Shown here: piece after piece, positions 31,034-40,356 of the stretch
Position numbering within the stretch: position 1 is the first letter of the stretch
Layout of the letters: each line of letters opens with the position of its first letter
NCBI GenBank assembly: GCA_037447655.1
Contig: JBBHKE010003327.1
Span: 39,302 to 103,301 of the forward strand
Length of the DNA: 64,000 nt
Reading direction: 5' to 3'
Source: Zygnema cylindricum
Taxonomy: Eukaryota > Streptophyta > Zygnematophyceae > Zygnematales > Zygnemataceae
Translations under genes and position numbers: made by a program
Notes under the pieces: generated by a model
Seen by the model: only the letters and a program-made list of their open reading frames with translations
Told to the model about the DNA's origin: nothing
Databases searched by the model: none

Positions 31034-31960
31034 CTATCTAAAAGGTATTATTGCCATAGGATCATTCTCCCCTGATTCTAAATACTCGCTAACAATGACA
31101 CCTGGTTCTGTCTCTTCTCCGTCTAACTTCTGCCGAAACTCCATTGGAGTTAAACATATTTTTGCCCCCCGCATTCCGTACTCATCTAGCATGTTTCTAA
31201 TAGCCTCTTTTTGAGTCAATTTTATTATTTTCTTATTTCTGTCCCTCTCTACCTGGATACCCAAAATATATTTTACCTCACCGAGGTCTTTCATCTCGAA
31301 CCGTGAGTTTAGAGCAGTTTTGATTTTGTTAATTTCAGCCATTAATTTGCTAATTAATAGCAAATCATCTACCTATACCGCTATATACACTATCCCATTT
31401 TCACCCTTTAGAACGTAGACAGAGTTATCAGAACTTATCCTTTGAAATCCTAGACTAGTCAGGAATTCATCAAGCTTTAAATTCCACTGTCTCGGGGCCT
31501 GTTTTAGGCCGTACAAAGATTTTAGCAACTTGCATACTAAGTGCTCTTTTCCTGGTTCCACATACTTTTCAAGCTGCTGCATGTAAATGGTCTCTTCTAG
31601 TTCTCCATGCAAACAGGCCGTTTTTACATCCATCTGATGAATTTCCATATCTTCTATAGCAGCTAGGGACAGCAAAATCCTAACTGTTGGAAATCTAACA
31701 ACCGGAGAAAATGTTTCTTCAAAATCGATTCCTTCCTTTTGATTGTACCCCTTTGCCACAAGTCTGGCCTTATAGCGTTCAATGGTGTTATCGGGATTTA
31801 ACTTCACCTTGAATACCCATTTGCTGCCAATCGCTTTTCGGTCTGGAGGAAGGTTCACGAGCTCCCATGTTTGAGCCTCCATGATCGACTTCATTTCGTC
31901 GTTTGCCGCCTCAATCCAGTGATTCGGCTCTGGTGTTGAGAAGGCCTCTTGGATGGTCAA
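31034..31960 (-). pseudogene. pol: Element E reverse transcriptase, broken at YVDD
   Basis: RT core with [57 protein letters not shown] and [15 protein letters not shown]. The catalytic motif reads IAV-stop-VDDLLLISK: the Tyr codon of YVDD is TAG (31373-31375). A second TAG (31034-31036) replaces the Gln before the GSLIYF segment. This copy cannot encode an active RT without readthrough. Confidence 0.85.
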
Positions 31961-32080
31961 GGGCTCCCCTGAGACTGCCGAGTAGGCAAAGTGAGAGCTT
32001 GCTTGCAGGCGACTGCTTGATCTTCTTCCCCCCGGAAATTCTGAGGCTGAGATCGTCGAATGCCGCGCATTGCGCTGATT

Positions 32081-32170
32081 GCGCTGGTTGCGATCCGTGT
32101 CTTGCGGGTTGCGCTGGTTGCGATCCGTGTCTTGCTGATTACGCTAGTTGCGATCCGTGTGTATTGACTG
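32081..32170 (-). repeat. Three 30-bp tandem repeats inside E pol linker
   Basis: GCGCTGGTTGCGATCCGTGT recurs at 32081, 32111 and (mutated) 32141. In the minus frame each unit gives ten residues containing TDRNQRN. The third copy carries CAG to TAG at 32144-32146. Confidence 0.9.
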
Positions 32171-32896
32171 ATCTTGGTTTGTCTGGACCCGAAGTTGGTG
32201 AGGAAGTTGGAGAGAGTCTGTTTCCGGAGTCATTACCAGAGTTTGTGGAATCTGCGGGACAATTTCCTGCATGCAATCTAAGATGACATACTCCTGTACT
32301 TTTTGTTGCTTTTGCTGCTCTGTCATGTGAAATAAATCTATGGAGTCTAGTTCATCCTTAACAATGATGTTTCTAGCTACAACTATTTTCTGCCTTTCTA
32401 ACACAAAGACTCTATAACCTTTCGAGTGATCATCATATCCTAACAGAATACCCGGTAATCCCTTCGGTTCCATTTTCCATCTATCTGTAGACGTATCCAA
32501 TATATAGCATTGACTACCAAAGACCTTGAAATGGCTAACATCTAGTTTGCTACCTGTCCAGATTTCGTAAGGAGTTGTTTCTACCGATCTTGATCCTATC
32601 CTATTTTTAATATAAACTGCACAATTTAGAGCCTCAGCCCAGAATTTCGGATCCACATTTTTATCTGCGAGCATAGATCTAGAGCTTTCCGTGAGAGTTC
32701 TATTCATTCTTTCCGACACCCCATTTTGTTCCGGTGAATATGGAACAGTCAATAGATGACTAATGCCTTCCTCGAGTAAAAAGGTTTCAAACTCTTTTGA
32801 TGTATATTCACCACCATTGTCCGATCGGAGCTGCAAAATAGATGAATTATGAAGTTTTTCAGCCCATGCTTTATAGTGTTTGAAGTGACACTTCAA
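32144..32896 (-). CDS. pol: Element E integrase core and C-terminal region
   Basis: 250 residues. [15 protein letters not shown] supplies the second catalytic Asp and SPEQNGVSERMNRTL the Glu of DD35E. GSKLDVSHFKVFGSQCY and GYDDHSKGYRVF are the copia GKGY-like C-terminal motifs. It is offset from the upstream gag-integrase frame near 32.88 kb, so one frameshift separates the first integrase Asp from the rest. Confidence 0.85.
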   Translation of the reverse strand: MKCHFKHYKAWAEKLHNSSILQLRSDNGGEYTSKEFETFLLEEGISHLLTVPYSPEQNGVSERMNRTLTESSRSMLADKNVDPKFWAEALNCAVYIKNRIGSRSVETTPYEIWTGSKLDVSHFKVFGSQCYILDTSTDRWKMEPKGLPGILLGYDDHSKGYRVFVLERQKIVVARNIIVKDELDSIDLFHMTEQQKQQKVQEYVILDCMQEIVPQIPQTLVMTPETDSLQLPHQLRVQTNQDQSIHTDRN

Positions 32897-34601
32897 TCTT
32901 CTCCTTCATGAAGTAAACTTTTGTAAACCTTGAGAAATCATCTGTGAAGGTGACCATATATTTCATCCCTCCGGCAGAAGGAACCTTCGCCGCACCAAAG
33001 ACATCCGAATGAATTTGTTGTAAAAGTTTCGTCGACCGATGCTCAGACTCCTTAGGAAATGGCAATTTGTGGATTTTGCCTAAAGCGCAACCATTGCAAG
33101 TCTTGACCGGCCCATTTGTGATTGATACACCCTCTATCTTTCCAACAACAACCATTTTCTTCAAACTATCATAGTTGACATGGCCTAATCTTTTATGCCA
33201 CAACTCATCTGAGTGCAAAACACCGGAGTACAAAACATCATTTTCTTTTGTATTAGCCATATCCATGCGATACATCTTGCTACTATCTCTAGTACCTGTA
33301 ACTGCAACCTTGCCGTTTTTGCTAACAACCTGCCGACCGTTTTTCAAACTAACTTCAAAGCCTTTACTCTCAACCAACGACGTAGAAAACATATTTTTCT
33401 TAAAGTCAAGCACAAATAAGACATTGTGAAGAGTCCTTTCAATTGCTTTTCCATCCACATCAACTAGCAATGACACATCACCCATTGAATGAGTTGGGAC
33501 ACTCATTCCACAAGCATAATAAATATTTTTCTCCGGCGTGGCTTTCAGATTTTTGAAGATGGCCTTGTTCCAACACATATGCGCTGACGCTCCTGTATCC
33601 ATAATCCATCCAGGGTCCTTTGCGCCTTCCATTGCTGCCGCCATAGCGAATAGATCCGTGTCGTCCTCCTCAGAAAATGTCAGAGTTTCTTCTTGGAGTG
33701 ATGAAGAAGCTGAAAACAGTGCATTTCCACGAGGTGTAGGCCTCGTGAAGCTTTTGTAAAACTGACTTTGTTGCCATCTCGGCCTATATAAACTGGAATC
33801 GTTAGCTTGTTTAAGTTTAGGACAGAATTTGTATCCATGACCTCTCTCACTACAATAAAAACATGCATTGTTTAATTTTCTATTTCCCCCCAGATTAAAC
33901 TGTCTGAATTGGGTAAACTGATTACTTTGCTGATTAAATTGACCTTTCTTTCCAAATTCTGAATTTAAAGCCTCTACTTGCTCAACATTGAGGATGTTAG
34001 ATGTAGCTTCCTCCTCTAATAAAATATTGATCGCTAATTGTAAAGTCCAGCTAGCTTTATCTTTTTGTTTGAGCATGTCAGATGCTCCTTTCATACTACG
34101 AGGGAGACCCCGCATGAGCAATGCTGCCTGTTGAAACTGAGGAAACACCCCACCGGCACAAGCATGTGCATCTACAAGAATACGAAATTTGTTAGAATAT
34201 TCAGCCATTGTACCGCCAGTGTACTTATAGTCCCAAATTTTTCCAGCCAATAGAAGTTCTTCGTGAACATTAGCCTTTTCATAATCACTTTTAATGGATT
34301 TCCAGATATCAATTGTTTTTTTCATTTTTATCCGAGACATAGCTAAGTCCTCAGATATACAAAATTTCAAAATAGAACGAGCCTGCGTATTTTTCTTAGA
34401 CCATGACGGATCAGATTCATCCAAAGAACCATCCAATATATCCAAAAGATTGACATTTTCAAAATGTGTCTCCACCATATCCGCCCAATAAACATACTTA
34501 TCCCCGGAAAAGATAGGAATTCTTGATGACAGGCCCATAACTTGTTGTTCTACAACCACCGGTGCAGGTGGAGGAGCAGCAGTAGTAGTAGAAGTAGACA
34601 T
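32871..34601 (-). CDS. gag-pol: Element E Gag-protease-integrase N-terminus, 576 aa
   Basis: Starts MSTSTTTAAPPPAP, with the ATG and first codons inside the 5' LTR; EQQVMGLSSRIPIF is encoded over the PBS. Gag carries YKYTGGTMAEYSNKF and LLMRGLPRSMKGA. A perfect CCHC knuckle, CFYCSERGHGYKFC, lies at about 247-260. The protease active site is WIMDTGASAHMC at about 332-343. The integrase zinc region [14 protein letters not shown]...CNGCALGK is at about 465-510, and IHSDVFGAAKVP gives the first catalytic Asp. The frame is lost at the 3' end near 32.88 kb. Confidence 0.9.
   Translation of the reverse strand: MSTSTTTAAPPPAPVVVEQQVMGLSSRIPIFSGDKYVYWADMVETHFENVNLLDILDGSLDESDPSWSKKNTQARSILKFCISEDLAMSRIKMKKTIDIWKSIKSDYEKANVHEELLLAGKIWDYKYTGGTMAEYSNKFRILVDAHACAGGVFPQFQQAALLMRGLPRSMKGASDMLKQKDKASWTLQLAINILLEEEATSNILNVEQVEALNSEFGKKGQFNQQSNQFTQFRQFNLGGNRKLNNACFYCSERGHGYKFCPKLKQANDSSLYRPRWQQSQFYKSFTRPTPRGNALFSASSSLQEETLTFSEEDDTDLFAMAAAMEGAKDPGWIMDTGASAHMCWNKAIFKNLKATPEKNIYYACGMSVPTHSMGDVSLLVDVDGKAIERTLHNVLFVLDFKKNMFSTSLVESKGFEVSLKNGRQVVSKNGKVAVTGTRDSSKMYRMDMANTKENDVLYSGVLHSDELWHKRLGHVNYDSLKKMVVVGKIEGVSITNGPVKTCNGCALGKIHKLPFPKESEHRSTKLLQQIHSDVFGAAKVPSAGGMKYMVTFTDDFSRFTKVYFMKEKIEVSLQTL
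34531..34542 (-). other. Element E primer-binding site
   Basis: Minus strand AGTTATGGGCCT directly follows the LTR end ACAACA. Ten of these bases match the initiator tRNA-Met anticodon arm complement (GTTATGGGCC). Confidence 0.8.
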
Positions 34602-35366
34602 GATACACTCTCAGAAGCTATCAAGAATCCTACCAACCAGCTGTTCTTAAGTGCTCACCAATTCTTATACAAGCATCCAAACCTCACAAAACTCTATCAG
34701 AAAATAGAGTAGCATAAACATTGACAACTCCCAAAGTTTCAGCACAATTGACCCGACAACACTCAAGATATAATACTCAGAAGTTTCCCAAAAAACTGTC
34801 TGCAGTTTTACTACTTGGAAGTCTGGATCCATAAAAATGATGTAAGTCCTAAGTCTTATACTTTCGGTGTTCTACCGCCGATAACAGTGTACCTGAGAGG
34901 TACGTCCAAAATCAACCCACCTACTGAGATCTACGTGTCCTTGATCGTGCCAACCCAATCTATCATTGTACAGTCAATATTACTCAGAATCTAGATTAAG
35001 TGTTTGTACAAATACTTGTCGGCTAAGTCACTTGTGATACTCTTATGAATCTCGTCCGTTGACTAGATTCATATCAATCGCAGCTGCGTTGTCCCGTACC
35101 GGATCACATTTACATCACCCGCGGCTGCGGTGTCCTGCACCGAATCATATCCAAGATAGTAGCAGCTGCGTTGTCCGTACGGATCTTATCCAAAGTAACC
35201 GCAGCTGCGTTTGTCCTGTCTGTGTCGCAGCTTCGCTGCTGCGCTGCTGCGCAGCTCTGCTGTATAGCAGCTGCGCTGCTCTTCCGTATAGCAGCTGCGC
35301 TGCTGTCTGTATAGTTGCTGCGCTGCTGCGCTGCTCTGAGACTGAAAGCTTTCCAAAAAGACAACA
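34543..35366 (-). repeat. Element E 5' LTR
   Basis: 824 bp, partner of 29464-30302. The main difference is a shorter CTGCTGCGCTGCT stretch at about 35220-35280, consistent with slippage in the GCAGCTGCG-rich part. Confidence 0.92.
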
Positions 35367-35640
35367 ATCTTAAGAGTGGTGTTCAAAAAGTATTTTGCGA
35401 TAATCAGGTAGCTATTGCCATTTCTACCAATCCTAAACAGCATTTTAAAGCAAAACATATGGACATTAGACATAGCTTCGTTAGGGAAAAAGTAGAAGAC
35501 AAAATAATGAGTTTAGAATATAGACCAGATAGTGAAATGGTAGCAGATATGATGACCAAACCTGTGCCTTCTCCCAAACTATTTTTTTTACAAGGAGAAG
35601 TGTGGTCTGAAATTAAAAGGTGACTATAAAATAAAGGGAG
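35367..35640 (+). pseudogene. pol: Element A RNase H C-terminus and polypurine tract
   Basis: After the ATCTT duplication the frame reads VFCDNQVAIAISTNPKQHFK and MVADMMTKPVPSPKLF, the end of copia RNase H, colinear with 56900-57160 of B. A purine run ATAAAGGGAG ends at 35640 just before the 3' LTR. Confidence 0.85.
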
Positions 35641-35860
35641 TGTAGAAATTAATGGTTATTTTTAGTATTTTCTAGGTCTAAATTAATTATAGAAAAAAAG
35701 TCACGGCAATCTGCCTCTAACTCCTCTATTCAGCTCCCACACTTGTTGCAGTCACATAACGTTGAAGAGGGAGATAGAGCCATGGCTCCATGTGCTATCC
35801 AGAGAGACACAAACAGGTGTTTTAGAAGATTCACTTAAGAGGTACCTGTCAGACCCAGAA
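35641..35860 (+). repeat. Element A 3' LTR, truncated
   Basis: TGTAGAAATTAATGGTTATT... aligns with the first 220 bp of the B LTRs and stops at about 35860 (AGACCCAG). Beyond it the DNA belongs to element H. Confidence 0.85.
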
Positions 35861-37789
35861 TCATAAAATGGTTAGTACTTTCATTAACAAGTTCATTTTT
35901 TCCTTTGGAAAATCCTTGTCTCAAACCTTCCTCTGTTAAGGTTTCATTTAGGTTTATGTCTAAGTTTTTTCCTTTTCTCTTCGGACTGCCATAGGTTAGC
36001 ACGTCTTTTAGGAGACTAAGGCTTAGGTTTTCCTCTACATCAATAGCGTTGAGAATTCACTATTCATTTTGCCTAGCCACGGCTTATGCTGTACATCTTG
36101 ATAGGGACCTTTAATCCGCGGCTCTCTTTGATGTTTCTCCTTCTTCTGAATTCGGTGAGGTGAGCTTTTCTTTTGCCCTCAACCCTTGTTTGACTGCATC
36201 TATGTGAATCCCCTCTAAACCTTTCTTTGCCAAATGTTAGTTTAGGTGAACTATCTACCCCTTTCTATTTAGCAAATGCTATTAAGGTCTTATAAATTGA
36301 GGTCCTATCACTGAGTTCTCTTGAGTATTTTACATCTTTCAATTCTATTAACTCTTGGGTTGTTTTAGATGTCTTTCCAATATTTTCTTTCTTTGCATTT
36401 TGACTTTTAAATTTCATAGCATTGAAACTCGACTAACTCTAAGACATTGAGGATCGACGACTAACACCTTTGACTTCTCTCATCATGTATTCCTCTGTGC
36501 TTTGCTGATGTTCTCTTTTTGAAATAGTGGCCGACTGAACTTTGGCCACATCTGGAGCCCTTAGGGATGGTGGATTTTGGGGGACTTTACTTATAGTAAG
36601 ATGAGATAAAAATCCGATTGAATGCTTCCCTACCAATCATGTTTTTTCTATTTTCTTGATATTAGTCAGTAATGCTTCTTTAAAAGATTTGGTCTCCCAC
36701 ATTTTTAACTTCGGTTCCTACTCTCTCAAGTAGACTAATCTTTCACTTACTTTATCAATTTTTTCTTCGACCGGTTGTTTGGGACGACAAGTGGAAAACA
36801 CTTGTGAGGCTTCTCCCACTTTCTTTCGAATCTCTTTCCTCCACTGAATGCAGATTCCTTACCGGCGCCCCCGATGGTAGGAGTTCATTCAATTGGTGGA
36901 TTTCATTCTATTGAGGATATTTCATTGAAGATGTGAGTCGTTTCCCTCGCCAAATCCGTCCTCTCCCTCGCTAGATCAGTTAACGGTGAGTTTGTGTGCT
37001 TTCTCATCTCTTTCTCTCTGTGCGATTTAGTCTTAGCTGCAACTCTATGCGAAATTAGCTTGCTCTTAATTTGAACTTCTTTCCTCACTTTCCAATATTT
37101 AGTTGTTGGTGTGAGTAGATCTGATGCATGAATCTTTTGCGTTTCTGGCCGAGTAACTCACATGCATTTGACATGCATTTCACCTGTTTTGCAGAGCATT
37201 CTTCCGTCTTTGATGACTTAGCTCTCGCATTATGATGGTCGTCGTTGGTGAGAAAGGTGGAGGTGGAGGATACCAAACCTCTTTTGGATTGGACGCCAAA
37301 GTGGATTGGACTGGAGGAACGCTCAATTTTGACTCCCTTCTCAGATGGTGAGTTACCATTTTTGTTACCTTTGCTCCCACTTCTCTCATAAACTTTGAGG
37401 TTGATGACCTTGCTGATAGATTTCATGAGTGACACTCGTTGATTACCTCCCACTTTTTCGTTGTCTTTGTACTCTTTCAGTTTGCTTTGTACTCCATGCT
37501 TGATCTCCTCCTCTCAATGTTCTATTGCTGACACGTTAAAACTATTTATTCTATTTTGGAGATCAGTGTTGTTACTCTCAGTATCTTGGCCGACATGACA
37601 CCTATCTGCGATCATGGGACCGCATGTAGCCACTCGGCTACCAATGATCTTCGAAACTCGTTAGATCGCGTTGTTCTTGATAACCTCCATTTGGAGAGCG
37701 TAACTAAACCCCTTTTCGTTGATCCTCCTTGATTATTTTTTCTTAAAATCAACTATCATGCTGTATGATTCGATTTCGCCATTGCCTGC
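35861..37789 (-). mobile_element. Element H internal region, distal part
   Basis: This DNA ends at CCTGC, the D target site, and resumes at 44216, so both stretches are one older element read on the minus strand. It contains only short frames (for example 37085-37453, Lys/Ser-rich) and no pol motif. The far LTR was not found; the left boundary with element A at about 35860 is a truncation junction. Confidence 0.5.
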
Positions 37790-38831
37790 TGTTGAAATAA
37801 GTAGTTTTAGTATATTTTCTAGGTCTAAATTTATTAGAAAAGAAAATGTAGGCAGCCTGCCTCTATCTCTTCTCTCTCTCTCGCCCCCATACTTGTTGCA
37901 GTCACTGAAGGAGAGAGAGAGAGAGCAATGGAGCCATGGCTGCCTCAACTCCATTGGAAGGAATAAAGAGTGGCTTAAGTCACTCTCAACAAAAGGTTGA
38001 GTCCGGCAGGACTCGAACCCCCGACCGGCAGAGCGCGGCGTAGCCGTTAGCTCTAACCAGTCTGTCGTAGAAGTCTGTTAGGAGATATAGGGTTTCATTA
38101 CTATTTAAACTATTCTAATGTACTAGATTCATTTAACTGGAACCCTTAACGCCACACATAGATACAGTTCTACAAAATACGAAGTACTGTACTTGTTTGA
38201 AATGGATATCGCGCATTTTGTTTCGACAGCAAAACAAATATCGCGCAAGTATTTATTACGGCCTAGATTGAATTTCGCGTCAAATCTAACGGCGCGCATC
38301 ATCGCCGAAATCCCGGAATGGTCATTTTGGCATTTAGTGACGTGGCATGACCTGGCGCCACGTGGGAAGACATCATTCGGTCGCGGGAATTGCGAGGAGC
38401 GTACGGTCGAGTGGAAAGTGGACACGCGTCCACTTAATGGCCTTGTCGTACAGAGGCCGTATAGAAAGTACATCGGCAGTAGTACTTTCTAGTACTATAC
38501 AGTTTTGTGATTGGTTCGTACAGGGAGTAGATAGGAGCTGTGAGAGGGAATTAGGAAAAACTAGGACTTAGGAAAATTTAGGTAGATAGTCCTCTCTCTC
38601 TGAGAGTTTGTATAAATTGGCATCTTTGCCACCCTATAACTTATCGGCTGGTTGGCCATTTTCAGTGATTCTTTTTGCTACGGACTCAGGGGAGTCCAGG
38701 CTGCACAAGGGTGCAGTCAAATTGTCAGTTTGCCTTCTTGGGCAGAAGTGGTCGTGGCTTAAAGTGGGTTAGTTACACACTATCTAGAGGCATCCTGTAT
38801 TCTGTAGTCCAATGGAGGACACAGAATTGCA
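37790..38831 (+). repeat. Element D 5' LTR
   Basis: 1042 bp. It contains a GA/CT microsatellite pair, an antisense tRNA-like module (38000-38070), a GGCCGTATAGAAAGTACATC block (38456) shared in form with the B LTR, and at 38812 the gag ATG, 20 bp before the LTR end. Confidence 0.95.
38000..38070 (-). other. Antisense tRNA-like module in D 5' LTR
   Basis: The minus strand reads ...GACTGGTTAGAGCTAACGG, then after an anticodon-arm-like stretch GGGGGTTCGAGTCCTGC. GGTTAGAGC is a typical tRNA D-arm 3' side and GGTTCGAGTCC a perfect B box (38009-38019). A closing acceptor stem was not found. The 3' LTR copy (43386-43454) has lost one base of the B box. The same module, diverged, is in the A/B LTR. 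Confidence 0.55.
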
Positions 38832-40353
38832 GGTTATGGGCCCACCTTCTAGGGAGCCCACCTTCAATGGATCTGGGTTCATCTATTGGGAAGCCATGCT
38901 GATGGGAGCTTTGTGTTAAAAACGATACTGGGGTATCGTCAGTGGACAAGTGAAACGTCCACCTTCGGGAACTCCACCAGGATTTGGGGGAGTAAGGTTT
39001 TCTGCAACAACGGCTGCCTCAGCGGAAGAGGCAGATGATGGGGACAGCAGTGTGTCCGAAAAGGAAAAAGGGAAGGAGACACCCCTCACTCTTATTGCCA
39101 CAGTATCGGGAGCGGCGACCGTGAAGACCGTGGAGAACGATACTCAAATGTGGGAGGATGTAAACATGGCTGCCAAGAACTTCATTCTGAGGCACCTCAC
39201 TCAAGGTTTGGCCACTCCTCATCTTCACATTTACAAGGCGGAGGAGTTGTGGGAGAGTTTAGTGGAGATTTATAGAACTGGAACTATTCAGGAGCTCCAG
39301 TTGGTTGAGCAAAAGCTATTGAGTTACACTTACAAAGGAGGAAAGATGTTAGATTACTGTAATGATCTTTCTTGTTTGTATATGGAAATGGAAAGTGCCG
39401 GGTGGACAGGTACAATGAAAAATGAAAGTTAACACCCTTATCATGAAATTACCAGATGAGTTCGAAAACATAGTGTACCGAGTACAGGGAATGCCTGATA
39501 GTTCATGGAAATGGAACACAGTAGTCAGGATATTTGTGCAGGAAAACACAATGGAGATTAGGAGAGGAGGAAAGAGCATTCAAGCTCTAGCAGCAGTGGG
39601 GACCGATGGGGGAAGGACTCGAAGAAACCTTAAAGAGGGGAAAGAGATAATTCTGGGGGACAGAGGCCCCCAAAGGGTCTTTGTCATTATTGCAAAAAGC
39701 CGGGATACTTTATTGCAGATTGTGTCAAGCTATCAGAGCTGAGGCTCCAAGAGAACCGTGGAGGAGGTTCTTCCGGAGGAAAGAAAAAGGCACTTGTGGT
39801 TACAAAAGTGTCAGGAGAAACCGAGGATGAGTCATCTGAGGAGGATGGGGAGCTTCTTCTTGATGAGAGTCTAGAGGAGAAGGAGATCCCTCGGAGGCAG
39901 AAGTGTGCCCTTGGAGCAATTCGGGAAGCTCCACAGGAAGGATGGATCATCGACTCAGGTGCATCCATGCATATGTGTCGTGATAAAGAACTCTTCACTA
40001 AGCTAAGAAAGATTCCTACTGTAGAGATAGAGTATGGGGATGGGAGAGTGGTTAATACAGATCTAGTGGGATCAGTAGATCTGAAAGTCTTAGTAGAGGG
40101 TAAGACTTCTATACTTACATTCTCAGATGTACTTTACATTCCTCAGCTGAGTAAAAATCTTGTCTCTACGTCTGTGTTAGATGACAAAGAGTTTGATACT
40201 TTCACCAGAAAGGGAGTCTTTACAGCTAAGTATAGGAATGAAGTTTACTTCACAGCAGATAAGGGTAGTCAAGGAATGTTTAGGCTTAACCTGAGTAATG
40301 AAAAGAAGAATGCTTATTATGTTGGTATTCCTAAGGTGATGATTTGGCATTAG
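38812..40353 (+). pseudogene. gag-pol: Element D gag-protease-integrase N-terminus with few lesions
   Basis: Starts MEDTELQVMGPPSREPTFNG in the LTR. TAA at 38917-38919 interrupts the first frame. One frameshift lies between about 39400 and 39425 and a compensating one between about 39580 and 39670. The zinc knuckle (39690-39735) reads CHYCKKPGYFIADC, with Tyr for the knuckle His. The protease active site is WIIDSGASMHMC. TAG at 40351-40353 separates IWH from RLGHVHFD of the integrase zinc domain. The segment 39796-40353 and the 934-codon frame are in the same frame apart from that TAG. Confidence 0.85.
38832..38846 (+). other. Element D primer-binding site, half-tRNA type
   Basis: GGTTATGGGCCCACC begins at the base after the LTR. 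It is complementary over 15 bases to the anticodon stem-loop of cytoplasmic initiator tRNA-Met (GGUGGGCCCAUAACC), so a primer ending there would be about 39 nt, as in Drosophila copia. It is also gag coding sequence (QVMGPP). Confidence 0.88.
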
Positions 40354-40356
40354 CGG

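Larger units (their letters stand above)
29464..35366 (-). mobile_element. Copia element E, nearly complete but with stops
   Basis: LTRs are 29464-30302 and 34543-35366, both TGTTGT...CAACA. A perfect ATCTT duplication brackets it (29459-29463 and 35367-35371). It holds gag, protease, integrase, RT and RNase H in copia order on the minus strand, with one frameshift near 32.9 kb and three TAG codons (32144, 31373, 31034). It inserted into the RNase H of element A. Confidence 0.92.
20901..35860 (+). mobile_element. Copia element A, defective, split by F and E
   Basis: The element is read in four pieces: 20901-24888, 29359-29463, 35367-35640 (PPT included) and a truncated 3' LTR 35641-35860. 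Its sequence continues across both inserted elements exactly as in the sister copy B. The 5' LTR is reduced to 64 bp (20901-20964), adjoining a run of A. Gag, protease, integrase, RT and RNase H remnants are all present but broken. The domain order INT before RT places it in Ty1/copia. Confidence 0.85.
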
